From the NCBI RefSeq assembly GCF_964355755.1, contig NC_092675.1, forward strand, positions 20,350,912 through 20,414,911: 64,000 nucleotides of DNA, written 5' to 3'. Source of the stretch: Antedon mediterranea. Its lineage: Eukaryota > Echinodermata > Crinoidea > Comatulida > Antedonidae. Shown piece after piece: positions 21,585-32,366 of this stretch (positions within the stretch are counted from its first letter, which is position 1; every line of letters begins with the position of its first letter). The notes below the pieces were generated by a model. The model saw nothing but the letters and a program-made list of their open reading frames with translations. It was not told the origin of the DNA and ran no database searches. The position numbers were made by a program, and so were the translations under genes.

Positions 21585-22813
21585 ATAGGCCCCGTTTCTG
21601 CTGCCAAAAATATACCGTATATATACGGTATATTTTATATACGGTATATTTTTTGGCAGCAGAAATGGGTCTCATAAAAAATATACCGTATATATATGCG
21701 GTATATATACCGCATAAATATCCCCATCGTTTGTGGATATTATACGGTATATTCCAAAATATACCGTATATTTCGTACCCCGTTTCTGCTGCACTCAAAA
21801 TATACCGTATATGTGACCCGGCCCATAAAACGAGGTCAAAAACTAACAGAGCGTGACGCGTTTGTTTGGTTTTTCTGCTGCATTGACACACACGTGTATA
21901 ATAAGCAAGCAACAGATCAAACTGTGGACTGAAGAAATAACTATTTTTGCAATTCAATTGTGGGGAGAAGCGAAGGTTGGGGGGAGACTACATGGCAACA
22001 GAAGAGATACCGTCGAGATTTACAAAAGTATCTCAAACAAAATAAAAGCAGAATTTGTGGTAGACTTAATAACGCCAAAGTTATCGGCAAACGCCGTCGT
22101 CTTCTTTGCATAAATGTAGTCAATGCCCATTCTACATTTCTAGATTGTTTGTGCGATGTAAATTCGTTGCCACTTCTGATCATTAGATTTAAAATAGAAA
22201 GCAATGCTAAGACGTTTTGAGAAACCATCATTGTTTTTGTTTTTGTCATGTAACCTCACTACATGAGACTCTAGGTCAATCCATACTTCCGTCTCACAAA
22301 TTCATTTTGGGTATATGAAAGCCAACTTTTTTTACAGCCCACCCACGAAGTATGTGCAGCGGAAACGGTGCACGAATTTCATATACGGTATATATACGGT
22401 ATATTTATACGGTATATTTGGGATTGGCAGCAGAAACAGGGCCATAGTCAATTAGTGTAGTGTAGTGTATTAAGTATATGAGGTTCTACAGCTAATTAAA
22501 TATGCAAGGTCTTGTACTCACACCTCATAAATATTGGGCATAGGTATGTAAACAAAGACAGATATCATGTATCAAGTTATCTTAATCTCTACAATTCACT
22601 TCTATTATAACATCAGTGCTGTGAACATCATAGACTTTTCTGAAGAGTTTATTTAAAATTAACATTACCAAAACGCAATTTTGTAATTTGTTAACTGTAA
22701 GTAAAATCAATATTACAATTTTCTTGTTGATTTAACTATGTAGGTTTATGTAATGATTTAGTTTATATTATTAACATACAGAACAGCATGTACAGTGTCA
22801 CAATGTAATGGTG
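21243..22813 (+). repeat. Segmental duplication, copy 1, third block (with MITE)
   Basis: Matches 53912-54660, except for the 856-bp MITE at 21588-22443 present only here. Shared words include gaaaaccgatataaaac, gagaattccatag and atgcaaggtcttgtactc. Differences are a few substitutions and short indels. Confidence 0.85.
21588..22443. mobile_element. MITE with GGCCC-type inverted termini and ATATACCGTATAT palindromes
   Basis: The 856-bp insertion begins ggccccgtttctgctgcc and ends ggcagcagaaacagggcc, giving imperfect 18-bp inverted termini. It is flanked by ata (21585-21587 and 22444-22446). The empty site is preserved in the other copy at about 54272-54280 (ttcatagtcaatt). A 3-bp target duplication and G-rich ends fit PIF/Harbinger-type MITEs, though ATA is not the usual TWA. 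Both ends are packed with palindromic ATATACCGTATATATACGG-type words, and the 'tttctgctgc' terminus recurs internally near 21654 and 21783. No transposase frame is present. Confidence 0.8.
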
Positions 22814-22818
22814 TGGCC

Positions 22819-23001
22819 TGTAATGTTATGACTTATGGGAATAATGACTTTAATAACGCAATAGACGACTGTGTAAACTTTTATAACTTTTAATGCAGAA
22901 ACTCCAGAATCAAGATGGCTGTCAAAACCATGTGCATGAATTGTGCGGTGTGGGGGCGCTGTACACATTACAGTTGTGTTCAGGCTTACAATATCATTAC
23001 A
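22819..23001 (-). repeat. gypsy-2 3' LTR
   Basis: 183 bp, entered on the minus strand from aaaggggatg. It is unusually short for a gypsy LTR. It differs from the 5' LTR at about three sites (gactgtg/gacagtg, caaaacc/caaatcc and one near the start). Confidence 0.92.
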
Positions 23002-23201
23002 TCCCCTTTACTGAAAGATGGAAAAGATATGTATCAAAATGTGATTTACTTTAGGCATAATATATAGCATGAATAGATGCTGGATATCTTCAGCATGAGT
23101 ATGAATATGAGAAAACTGAATAAAGACTATTTGTAAAACAAATGTAACTTTCAACTTTGTTTATAACTATCAGTTCAAGAATCAGTGTCTTTGTATCATG
23201 T

Positions 23202-23603
23202 TTATGTATTATTATTAGAGTTATTCGCGAATCTTGCGGGCTTCCTAATATGTCGACTACTTCTTCGTAGGATTGATCCATCGGACATTTTGACGTCATA
23301 TGATCTCGGTTCAGCGCGTTTGTTTTGAACTGTTCCGGGTTCCCATTTAGAATGATTTGCTTCATTCTTAATCACTAACGCTTTCCCCCTCTTTTGGGTC
23401 TTGCGATTGTTTCGCGTGCTTGTTATAATAGCGTTTTTGCGTTTCTTGACGATCAGCGAGTGCGTTATCAACTTCGCTATGGCCATCGGCGATTCTTACT
23501 GGCATGTTTGATTTGTAAATCCTTTTGTTGAGGATCTCTGCGGGAGATGGTAGTCTACTGTCGATTGGGGTTGATCTGAGTATCAAGAGTGCGCGTTGCG
23601 GAT
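23202..23603 (-). pseudogene. gypsy-2 integrase C-terminal part, downstream of the nested element
   Basis: When gypsy-3 and one target copy are ignored, the integrase frame continues directly as PQRALLILRSTPIDSRLPSP, the usual post-catalytic region, then NMPVRIADG and ETQKRYYNKHA. A shift between two frames lies near 23400, after which the C-terminal KWEPGTVQNKRAEPRSYDV chromo/SH3-like region follows and ends at 23202. It is split from its N-terminal part by 4.4 kb of nested element. Confidence 0.85.
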
Positions 23604-23865
23604 TGTTATATACAGTACCCCCAGTACCTTTGTACAGTAGTAATGTATTGTAATATAATGTAAAGTATTGTAAAGCTGACTCAAAGATAGATGTATTCAC
23701 TTCGACTACTTTTTAACAACTCTTTAATTCACAATTCTACTTTCTATATGACTCATACAAATTGGTGTTACAGGTGGTATTTGTAAACCAACTGATAACA
23801 TAGGAAGTGTATACTGATAAACAAATGTATCATCTTGCCTACTGGCACCATAGCTAGACATAACA
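23604..23865 (-). repeat. gypsy-3 3' LTR
   Basis: 262 bp. Relative to the 5' LTR it has a 5-bp extra cagta near its outer end and lacks 3 bp in the attggtg stretch. It is entered on the minus strand from aggagggga gaga-type purines, a polypurine tract. Confidence 0.9.
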
Positions 23866-23895
23866 TCTCTCCCCTCCTAATTTCACATGTTACAT

Positions 23896-26800
23896 TTAGG
23901 GAGTGTAATCAATTAACCAACGTGGTTTATAAACTTCACGTCTAGGTCTATCTTTATCAAATGTATGTACAACAGTATCTTTCTGTTTCTGTGTGGTTAG
24001 ATCATTTGTTAGGTATTTAGCATTCCAGATCTTTCCATCATCTAGCTCATATGTAGCATTACTAACAATTCTTTTAATTTTTCCTCCAGTATAGAACTTA
24101 TTACTTGATTTATCAACATGTCTCGGATTCTTAATTCGTACTGAATCTCCCACTTTAAATTGTGGTTTCCTCACATTTTTCTTATCATCGTAATACTTCT
24201 TACTTTTACTTTGGAACTTTTTAACTCGTTCCTTTACCTCAGTATGTTTAATTCCATTTTGGTAACCATCTGTAGGTCTTACATTTAGTGTAGTAATTAA
24301 TTTACGCTTATGTAATAATTCTGCAGGAGATATGCCTGTAACAGTAGATCATAAGAAATTCTAACATGGCCTCATTCCAATTCTTATTATTTTCATTGGC
24401 CATTTGAATGGTATGTTTAATTGTTCTATTCATTCTTTCAACTAATCCATTACTTTTAGGATAGTACAATGATGTTCTAATGTGTTTAATACCTCTCTCC
24501 TTTAAATAATTTTCAAACTCTATGGATACAAATTGTTTCCCATTATCGGATACCAACTCATTTGGTAATTCTTCTCTTGCAAATATCTGATCGAGAAAAT
24601 TACATACAAATGTAGATGTAATATCATTAGTAAAAGAAACTTCTGGCCATTTACTGAAATAGTCAACTAACACAATAGCATATCTACACTTTCTAGGTCC
24701 CTTTTCAAATGGGCCTATTATATCAATAGCAACTTTTTGCCATGCATGTTCTGGTAACGCAATTGGTTGTAATGGAGCATTGTAAGTTTTAGCCGTCTTA
24801 TCACTATTTTGACACGGTTCACAATTCTTAATTTTATCTTCTACTTTACGATCTATAGCAGGAAACCAGTATAGTTCTCTAATCCTGTTTTTAGTTCGTA
24901 CAATACCTTGATGTGCAGTATGTGCTTCATCAATTATTTTACATTGCAATGATTTTGGGATTACCAGTCTCTCCCCCCTCATAATTAAATCATCATTTAA
25001 ACACAATTCATCTTTTACAAGGTAGTAAGGTTTTAATTCTTCATTTAACATTTTCTTACTTGGCCAGGCAGTTGTAATATACCTCTTAAGTAATGTTGAC
25101 ACATGATCAGTATTTGTCTCCTTAATTAACTCTTGTTTTGTAATGCAAGTGTTAGCATCCAATATATAACTTAATACAAATTCATCACTATTATCAACAG
25201 AAGGATTATTTTCTGTTATGGGGAGTCTACTTAAAGCATCGGCAACAGAATTATTTTGCCCTGTAACATATTCAATCACATAATCTAAATTAAGTAGCCA
25301 CTCTGCCCATCTAGCAATTCGCATGGTTTTATGACCTGTAGCACATGAACTTAGCAATTTTAAATTAGCCTTGTGGTCAGTACGTAATGTAAATTTGTTA
25401 CCCCATAAGTAATTAAACCATTTTTTACAAGCATATACACAAGCTAATGCTTCTTTCTCTCCCGTTGAATAATTACGCTCTGCACTTGTTAATGTAATGT
25501 AAATGCAATAGGAATTTCAATGTTATCCTTATTTGACTTAGCACACCGCCTATTCCGTAATCTGAACTATCAGTGGTAACAATCACTGGTAATTTGGGAT
25601 CAAACAAATTCAATGCAGTACTTTTAGCAATACTATTCTTTAATTTATCAAATGCGGCTTGTTGTTCAGTACCCCACACAAACGCATTTTCTTTCCTTAG
25701 CAAATACCTTAATGGTTCTGATGTAGTCGCATAATTTGGTACAAATTTTGCATAGTATCCAAACATTCCCAAAGCAGTTCTCAATTCAGAGATGTTGTTT
25801 GGAATTTTTGCCTCGATTATGGCTTTTACATGGTCATTATCAGGTTGAAGTCCTGAAGCCGAAATTGTATGACCTAAGTATGAAATTTATTTAACTCTAA
25901 ATTTGCATTTATCAAGGTTTAGCGTTAACCCTGCCTTTTGTATTTTACTTAGAACATTTTCCATATTAATAGCATGTTTATGTTCATCTTTACCAAAGAC
26001 AACAATATCGTCAAGATAGCAACGTACCCCCTTTTCATTCATTAGGATTGAACTCATTGTTTTCTGAAATGCAGATGGTGCGGAAGCAAGACCAAAACAT
26101 ACTCTCTTATAACGGTAAAGGCCTTGATGCGTAATAAAAGCAGTTAAATCCCTACTTTCTTTATGTAATGTCAATTGATGGTACGCAGATCTAAGATCTA
26201 ACGTAGAAAATACAGTAGCACCATGCAATGAATTGAATAATTCTGAAATATCAGGTAAAGGAAATTGGTCTACTACAAGTTCTTTGTTAACTTCTCTTAA
26301 ATCTATACAAATACGTACATCACCGGATTTTTTTACCTACTACGACAATAGGACTTACCCAAGGACTTGCATTAATTTTCTCTATAATTCCTTGGCTTTC
26401 TAACCTATCAAGTTCTTTAGCAACTTTGTCTCTTACCGTAAATGGTAAGCTTCGTAATTTCTGAATTTTCGGTGTACAGTGTTCGCGGACCATAACTTTA
26501 TGTACGAAATCCTTCGCGAGCCCCACATTCCCATTGAACAATCTCGGATAGTTCTTTTTCAGTTCTTGCTTGTATTCAGCATCATCAATTGTAGTAGTAT
26601 CTTTAGCAACTTGGACGTAAGCAATTTGTCCTTTCACAATGTTAATATTTAGGTTGCTAATCAAGTCCATCCCGAGAATAGGCGATCCTTTTTCTACAAT
26701 GTAAATCTTCGCGTGCACTTTATTCTCTGGCTCACTGGCAAGTGTAACTGGTAAATTCACAAATCCATGCACATGTATCGGTTCCTTGGAGTAGGTCATC

Positions 26801-27018
26801 AGTTTGATTGACGCCTTTTGTAGAGCTTCGTTGACAAAATATCGATTATAGATTCTTTTGGGTAGAATTGTAACTGGTGAACCAGTATCTATGGTCATGT
26901 TCACTTTTGCTGAATGACCTATCAATACGTCAGTGCGTAATTTTCTGTTAACCATCACATTAAACAGACATGGTTTCATCAATATTTTCAATTTCAACAC
27001 TTCTGCAAACACTAGCAA
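23896..27018 (-). pseudogene. gypsy-3 Pol: protease, RT, RNase H, integrase (broken)
   Basis: Protease: MTIDTGSPVTILPKRIY. RT start: GIIEKINASPWVSPIVVV; a frameshift follows in an A7 run near 26327. RT core: FSTLDLRSAYHQL and CYLDDIVVFGKDE. An in-frame TAA lies at 25887-25889 between FRVK and ISYLGH. Connection and RNase H: ELRTALGMFGYYAKFVPNYA and VTTDSSDYGIGGVLSQ, then a frameshift near 25545, and TGHKTMRIARWAEWLL. Integrase: AHTAHQGIVRTKNRIRELYW (zinc domain), VAIDIIGPF, VSDNGKQF and YPKSNGLVERMNR with D, D and E present; a break near 24360 precedes the C-terminal KPQFKVGDSVRIKNP domain, which ends at 23896. Inactive as read. Confidence 0.88.
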
Positions 27019-27751
27019 AATGTCCTATCTTACAGCATTTATTGCATTTAGCTTTCTTTGCCTTGCATTTGACATCATTTGCTTTGTGCGATTTCGAACC
27101 ACAACAAAAACAGTACTCACTGGATTTGTATTTTGCTGGCTGTTGTTTAGGTTTGTAATTACTCTTTCGTATCTGCTCAACAGGTACTGATAGTTCAGCT
27201 TTACCTATTATTTGGCATTCTTTTGCAGCATGTTCGCATTGCCTTGCAATTTCTATGGCAGTATTTAATGTAAGTTCAGGTTCCAGAAGTAATCTTTCAC
27301 GAATACGGGAAGAATTAGTTTTCTCAACTAACTGGTCTCTTATCATTTCATCAGCTATTACACCGAAATTACATGAAATTGATAATTGTCGAAGTTCTCT
27401 TACGTACTCATCTGATGTTTCATCCTGGAGTTGTCTACGTTGACGAAATTTGTATCTTTCCGCTACAACGTTTAATCTTGGGTTAAAATGTGCCCGCAAT
27501 TTGGCAACAGTTGCATCATATGAATTAACATCATCATTTGGATCAATTTCTCTTTCTGGTAAAGAGCTGTAAATACGTTGACCCTCAGTACCAAGACAAT
27601 GTAGTAATAGTGCTTTTCTTCTTTCAGCATTCCATCGGTCACTTCCAGACGCAAGAGTATAATTTGTAAAAAATTCAAACCATTGTTCAAACTTTAACGT
27701 TGATTTGCCTGGAGTAGGTAGAAACGGTACTGGTGGTGAAATTCCAGCCAT
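26960..27751 (-). CDS. gypsy-3 Gag
   Basis: 263 codons from ATG 27751, 41 bp inside the 5' LTR edge. The capsid-like part has FEQWFEFFTNYTLASG and DEYVRELRQLSISCNFG, the arrangement of gypsy Gag proteins. The C-terminus has two zinc knuckles: CFCCGSKSHKANDVKC (spacing slightly longer than canonical CCHC) and CNKCCKIGHFASVC. It overlaps the Pol frame (from 27018) by about 60 bp in another phase, so Pol would need a ribosomal frameshift. This is the only gypsy-3 gene with no break. Confidence 0.88.
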   Translation of the reverse strand: MAGISPPVPFLPTPGKSTLKFEQWFEFFTNYTLASGSDRWNAERRKALLLHCLGTEGQRIYSSLPEREIDPNDDVNSYDATVAKLRAHFNPRLNVVAERYKFRQRRQLQDETSDEYVRELRQLSISCNFGVIADEMIRDQLVEKTNSSRIRERLLLEPELTLNTAIEIARQCEHAAKECQIIGKAELSVPVEQIRKSNYKPKQQPAKYKSSEYCFCCGSKSHKANDVKCKAKKAKCNKCCKIGHFASVCRSVEIENIDETMSV

Positions 27752-27792
27752 TGTATCACTTAGAATTTAAAATCCCATCCTCGTCGCCAATT

Positions 27793-28052
27793 TGTTATAT
27801 ACCCCCAGTACCTTTGTACAGTAGTAATGTATTGTAATATAATGTAAAGTATTGTAAAGCTGACTCAAAGATAGATGTATTCACTTCGACTACTTTTTTA
27901 CAACTCTTTTATTCACAATTCTACTTTCTATATGACTCATACAAATTGGTATAGTTACAGGTGGTATTTGTAAACCAACTGATAACATAGGAAGTGTATA
28001 CTGATAAACAAATGTATCATCTTGCCTACTGGCACCATAGCTAGACATAACA
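27793..28052 (-). repeat. gypsy-3 5' LTR
   Basis: 260 bp, TG...CA. Followed on the plus strand by the right cggat target copy, where gypsy-2 integrase sequence resumes. Confidence 0.9.
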
Positions 28053-28712
28053 CGGATCTTCTTTGGACTCGATAGCTTTCTTTAGCGTATTTTTGACAGT
28101 TTGTACTTGACGTTCTATGAATCCATTTGATTGACTGTATCTTGGCGATGTGATGCACCAATTTTCTGCAAATCGCTCAAACTCCTCGGAGACAAATTGC
28201 GGACCGTTGTCACTAACGATTTCGTCTGGGGTACCGTGCTCAGCGAATATTTCTTTTAACACGTTGACGACTGTTTTAGATGTGGTCACACTGCGTAGAT
28301 TCTTGACGATTGGGAATTTTGAGTAGTAGTCGCAGATGATGATATAGTTTGAGCCGTTTAGTGCGAACAGGTCTGCTCCTAGTCTTTGCCAAGGTCTAGT
28401 AGGTATTTCATGCTGGATTATTGGTTCCTTCTGTTTTCGTCGTGCGTGTTGCTGACAAATTTCGCAGTTCTCAACTTTTGTGCGTATTGCGTCGTTCATG
28501 TTCAGCCAAAATACCGCTGTGCGTGCTTGCAATTGGGTTTTTGTGGTGCCAAGATATGCTTCGTGTAGCTTGTCGAGGATGTCCTGTCTTAAGGACTCGG
28601 GGATCAGATAACAAGTGCCTTTGAGGATGATTCCATTTGCTACAGAGAGTTCATCGCGATATGACCAATATTTGCGGATATCTTTACAAACTTCCTTTCG
28701 CGTCTTTGGCCA
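28053..28712 (-). pseudogene. gypsy-2 integrase N-terminal and core part
   Basis: Zinc domain to catalytic core: RTAVFWLNMNDAIRTKVENC with CEICQQ, RLGADLFALNG (first Asp), IVSDNGPQFVSEEF (second Asp) and RYSQSNGFIERQVQ (Glu). The frame is offset from the RT-RNase H frame by one base near 28712. It ends at 28053 in ESKEDP, where the nested element enters between codons for the same conserved stretch. Function, if the gene were whole: insertion of the cDNA into the host chromosome. Confidence 0.88.
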
Positions 28713-30856
28713 CCTTCAATTATAGTGTCGCGCAGCTTTACAAGTTCGTCATTATCGTCTGTTGCTTCGCGGATGGTGCACTCCTTCGCTGCGGAGAAAT
28801 GTACGTTATCGACCCTTATGTCTAGCTTGATCTCGTCAGCGTCATCTTTGTTTGGCATTCTGGAGAGACCGTCTGCAAGTGGGATCTCTTTCCCTGGTCT
28901 GTATTTTATGTTGCAGTTACAGCGTTGGATGCGTAGAAGCATGCGCTGTAGCCTTGGCGGTGAAGCTTTCAGATTTTTCAAACTGATCATTTCCAGCGGC
29001 TTATGATCGGATTCAATGATGAATGGCTTTCCGAATACATATGTATGAAATCGCTCACATCCGAAGACGCATGCTAGCATCTCTCGTTCAATATTCGCGT
29101 AGCGTCGCTCAGTTGGCGTTAGGCATTTTGAGGCGACCGCGACTGGCTTGCCATCTTGTAGTAGGCAGGCGCCTAGACCGTATGAAGAGGCATCTACCTG
29201 AATAACGCTATCTTTGGTTTTGTCAAAATAGTGCAGTTCGTATGAGACTGTGATTGCGTCCTTTTTGCGTTGCATCGCTTGACTATGACTTTGTGTCCAC
29301 TCGAATATCGCTTCCGATTTAAGTAGGTCTCTGAGTGGTTGGGTTAGGTCGGCTAACCTTGGGACGAATGATCCCATGTATGTAACGATGCCTAGTATAG
29401 AGCGGAGTTCAGATATGTTGGTTGGATCGGATAAGTTCGTAATCGCTACAAGTTTCTTGGGGTCTGGTCTGACACCAGTATCGCTGTAGATTTGGCCGAA
29501 GAAGCCGATTTGTTTCTGTTTTATCGCGCACTTTTCTGAGTTAAATGTGAGGCCTTCCTCTGCAGCGACTTTCATAAGATTGCGCAGGTTGGCGTCATGA
29601 CTCGCCTCTGAGTCGCCGTGTACACCGATGTCATCTGCTATGCCAGCAGTACCTGGGCAGCGTTCAAGAATCTGGTCCATTTTTGCTTGGAACACGTCCT
29701 GGCTCATTTTCAGCCCGAATGGTAGTCGCTGGAAGCAAAATCTGCCAAAAGGCGAGTTAAATGTGGTAAGCAGTTGCGAATCTGGGTGCAGTTTGACTGC
29801 CCAATAACCATTTTTCGCGTCGAGCTTAGAAAAATGTTTGGAAACTGCGAATTTGTGCGAAGTTTCTTCTAGCGTTGGCGTATGGTGATGCGGACGTTGG
29901 ATCGCTTTATTCAAGTCTTTGGGGTTGAGGCAAATACGAAGGTGACCGTTAGCTTTGCGTGTGTAGGTGATACTGTTGACCCACTCAGTCGGCTCAGTGA
30001 CTTTGCGTATTACACCTTCCTTGAGCATTCTGTCGAGCTCTAGCTTTATTTTGTCGTGAATTTGGATTGGGCATTTTCTAGACGAATGGATTACTGGTCT
30101 GGTATTAGGATCGAGAACGATCTTGTATTCACCCTTAAAGTTGCCTATTCTATCAAACTGTTTTGGGTAGATTGCTTTCAGTTGGTCTACGGACTCTATG
30201 AATGAGTTGCTAACAGTGTCGCATTTAATTGATACTAGATCAAGCCCTCGCAGTGATGGTAGTCCCAATATAACCGGACCATCACATTCAGCAACGTAGA
30301 AGTCGGCTTTGTGTTGTACGTTGTTGTGAGTACAATCAATAGTCAGAATACCATGATGCCGGATTTCGCTACTGTTGTATGCAGTAAGCTTCGCGTTTGA
30401 TTGCTTTAACATGGTGTGCATCCGACGCCTTGGATACATATTACGAAATGTTCTGACAGGAAGAACGTTACCCTGTGCGCCCGTATCTAGCTTAACTTTT
30501 AGGGTCGCTGGCGTACCATCGATAAGAGATATGTTGAGCGTAGCAAACGCTTCATCGGTGCTAAGCGAATTAATATGAATACTATCAAATTCTAGTACGC
30601 TATCTCCTTCTACGGATGTGGCCTGTAATTCTACGCTTTTGTTGTGCTTTTTCTTTTCACAAACTTTTTCCCAGTGGCCTTTCTTCTGGCAAAAGTTGCA
30701 TATTGCGTTATACGTTACGCATTTGCCCTTCTGGTGCTTTTGGCCACAGTATCGGCATGGCTTGCCTGTGTGTTGGGGTTTTGGATTGGGTCTAGGTGGC
30801 GCCCTCTTATGTCGCTTCATGACGTGTACCTGTTTGTCAGGGTTTAACACTGACAT
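28640..30856 (-). CDS. gypsy-2 Gag end, protease, RT and RNase H
   Basis: 738 codons without a break. It begins in the Gag C-terminus with zinc knuckles CRYCGQKHQKGKC and CNFCQKKGHWEKVC. Protease: VKLDTGAQGNVLPVRTF. RT: LRICLNPKDLNKAIQRPHHH, FSKLDAKNGYWAVKLHPDS, LPFGLKMSQDVFQ, and a catalytic box of GIADDIGVHG, with IADD instead of the more usual YxDD. RNase H: IQVDASSYGLGACLLQ, ERRYANIEREMLACVFGCER and ESDHKPLEMI. The true start is upstream in Gag; ATG 30856 is only where the frame is clear of stops. The frame ends at 28640 after a one-base shift near 28712 that separates it from integrase. Confidence 0.9.
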   Translation of the reverse strand: MSVLNPDKQVHVMKRHKRAPPRPNPKPQHTGKPCRYCGQKHQKGKCVTYNAICNFCQKKGHWEKVCEKKKHNKSVELQATSVEGDSVLEFDSIHINSLSTDEAFATLNISLIDGTPATLKVKLDTGAQGNVLPVRTFRNMYPRRRMHTMLKQSNAKLTAYNSSEIRHHGILTIDCTHNNVQHKADFYVAECDGPVILGLPSLRGLDLVSIKCDTVSNSFIESVDQLKAIYPKQFDRIGNFKGEYKIVLDPNTRPVIHSSRKCPIQIHDKIKLELDRMLKEGVIRKVTEPTEWVNSITYTRKANGHLRICLNPKDLNKAIQRPHHHTPTLEETSHKFAVSKHFSKLDAKNGYWAVKLHPDSQLLTTFNSPFGRFCFQRLPFGLKMSQDVFQAKMDQILERCPGTAGIADDIGVHGDSEASHDANLRNLMKVAAEEGLTFNSEKCAIKQKQIGFFGQIYSDTGVRPDPKKLVAITNLSDPTNISELRSILGIVTYMGSFVPRLADLTQPLRDLLKSEAIFEWTQSHSQAMQRKKDAITVSYELHYFDKTKDSVIQVDASSYGLGACLLQDGKPVAVASKCLTPTERRYANIEREMLACVFGCERFHTYVFGKPFIIESDHKPLEMISLKNLKASPPRLQRMLLRIQRCNCNIKYRPGKEIPLADGLSRMPNKDDADEIKLDIRVDNVHFSAAKECTIREATDDNDELVKLRDTIIEGGQRRERKFVKISANIGHIAMNSL

Positions 30857-31373
30857 GCTGGCCTTTGTTGCCTCATGTGTTCTGGCTGTGTCTATCGCTT
30901 TGTCTAGCGTTAAATCGCTGGAAGCTATAAGCTTCTTTTGGACCTCTGTGGAATTTGTCCCAGTGATTAATTGCTCAATGATTCGTTCATCGAGAGATTA
31001 TTACTTACGTTTTGCACTTCTGTGCTTGCAAACGTAGCCTGGCGACGTAATCGTCCACCTTTTCACCTGCTGCTTGTTTGAGCCTACCAAACTCGAATCT
31101 CGACAATCTGAAATTTGTCTTGGGTGTGAAATGTTTCTCCAACCTTTCGAGTATTGACTTAGGCGTCTGGTCATCCTGGTCCATTCCCCATGAATTAAAA
31201 AGTCCTTCTTGACCTAGCCAAATCAAAATGTAAGTCACCTGTGACGGATCGTCCTTGCATACCTTGGCGAGAGGACCCTTGAACAGCAGCTCGCAATATT
31301 GCTTAAAATTTGCGATTTCTGCAGACATATTGCTAGCCTGGTAATTGATGCTTGGCTTGGTGATCGAATCCAT
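30857..31373 (-). pseudogene. gypsy-2 Gag, broken
   Basis: ATG 31373 lies 14 bp inside the 5' LTR edge. The first 122 codons are open: NFKQYCELLFKGPLAKVC, TYILIWLGQEG and GEKVDDYVARLRLQAQKC, typical of the capsid region of this gypsy group. Near 31005 the frame is lost; the expected continuation (RIIEQLITGT) is in another phase behind two stops. The remaining Gag part joins the long Pol frame that is open from 30856. Confidence 0.85.
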
Positions 31374-31386
31374 TTGGCTGCCACCA

Positions 31387-31569
31387 TGTTATGTTATGAC
31401 TTATGGGAATAATGACTTTAATAACGCAATAGACGACAGTGTAAACTTTTATAACTTTTAATGCAGAAACTCCAGAATCAAGATGGCTGTCAAATCCATG
31501 TGCATGAATTGTGCGGTGTGGGGGCGCTGTACACATTACAGTTGTGTTCAGGCTTACAATATCATTACA
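31387..31569 (-). repeat. gypsy-2 5' LTR
   Basis: 183 bp. The minus strand reads directly from its end into TGGTGGCAGCC, a primer-binding site of a type known from gypsy elements. Followed on the plus strand by the right target copy tggcc. Confidence 0.92.
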
Positions 31570-31574
31570 TGGCC

Positions 31575-32366
31575 AATCAGATTATAAGGGACATAAATTA
31601 TTTTGGACTAGTAGGTTAGGACTAGTAGTTGAACCTGAATGAATGGCATACTGTAACAGTGTTTTGTTTCCCTATTTTAGTAGGGAGTACCAGTACCTGA
31701 TTAACAGTCGATGTATATTATACAGGGTTGCAGTGTTGCGTATGTCTTTATACTTTCCGTTAATAATAATTAAACAATTATTTAATCAAACTTCATAATC
31801 TAGTAATATAATAAAGCTCAATATAAAGTAACAAATGTCAAGAATAAGTAAACGACAGAAAATAAATATTCCTTTGCTTTATAATTAATCAGTTGCTTCT
31901 GAGTTATTATTTAGTATAAACTATATTCCTTTCACTAGTTCCTATGTGGACATATTGTGTTGGCATTAAAGACCCATTCCCTACAATTTGTGATGTCTTG
32001 TAAAAATAATGCATATACAGTATATTACTTTTAAAAACATTAAACCCGGTCATTCCTTGTCTTAAATGTACGTTTTATTTTATGGTAATTTTAACCATAG
32101 AGTTATTTTTACATTAAATGTAGTTTGTGACCTTAAATTGGATTTAAAAAACGTACTGTAGGAATGGGACTTTAAACCAAACTTGTGTCATGTCCAGATA
32201 AATTTCCATTTCACACCTGATTCATTAACCCGGAAAGTGTCAGACACTGGTTGCGTGTATTTACACTGCAAAATACCAACCCGTGTAAATGTTCTAGATT
32301 AATTGAAATATCGCCCTCTCATGGATGAAGAGACACCCTGTAATGGTCTGCTCATTATCACCTTAC
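31575..32366 (+). repeat. Segmental duplication, copy 1, right block
   Basis: Matches 54663-55320 (for example aaacccggtcattccttg, cacctgattca, ctgctcattatcacctta). The stretch 31740-32035 is replaced in copy 2 by different AT-rich sequence. Homology stops after 'ctgctcattatcacctta' on both sides. The tract at 31607-31631 holds one full 14-bp actagtaggttagg unit plus a partial; copy 2 has four. Confidence 0.85.

Larger units (their letters stand above)
23604..28052 (-). mobile_element. Nested Ty3/gypsy retrotransposon (gypsy-3)
   Basis: A 4,449-bp element inserted in the same orientation into the gypsy-2 integrase gene. LTRs are 23604-23865 (262 bp) and 27793-28052 (260 bp), TGTTAT...ATAACA, differing by two substitutions and two small indels. 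The target-site duplication is cggat (23599-23603 and 28053-28057). Its primer-binding site on the minus strand begins TGGCGACGAGGATGGG near the 5' LTR. Gag is open; Pol has several breaks. LTR divergence is lower than that of gypsy-2, in line with later insertion. Confidence 0.93.
22819..31569 (-). mobile_element. Ty3/gypsy LTR retrotransposon (gypsy-2) with a nested gypsy
   Basis: 8,751 bp including the nested element; about 4.3 kb without it. LTRs are 22819-23001 (3') and 31387-31569 (5'), each 183 bp, with TGTAAT...ATTACA ends and about three differences. The target-site duplication is tggcc (22814-22818 and 31570-31574). The primer-binding site, TGGTGGCAGCC on the minus strand, directly abuts the 5' LTR, and a polypurine tract (aaaggggatg) directly abuts the 3' LTR. 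Gag and Pol are broken by frameshifts and by the insertion of gypsy-3 at 23604-28052. At the matching point of duplication copy 2 (about 54662) there is no element. Confidence 0.93.
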
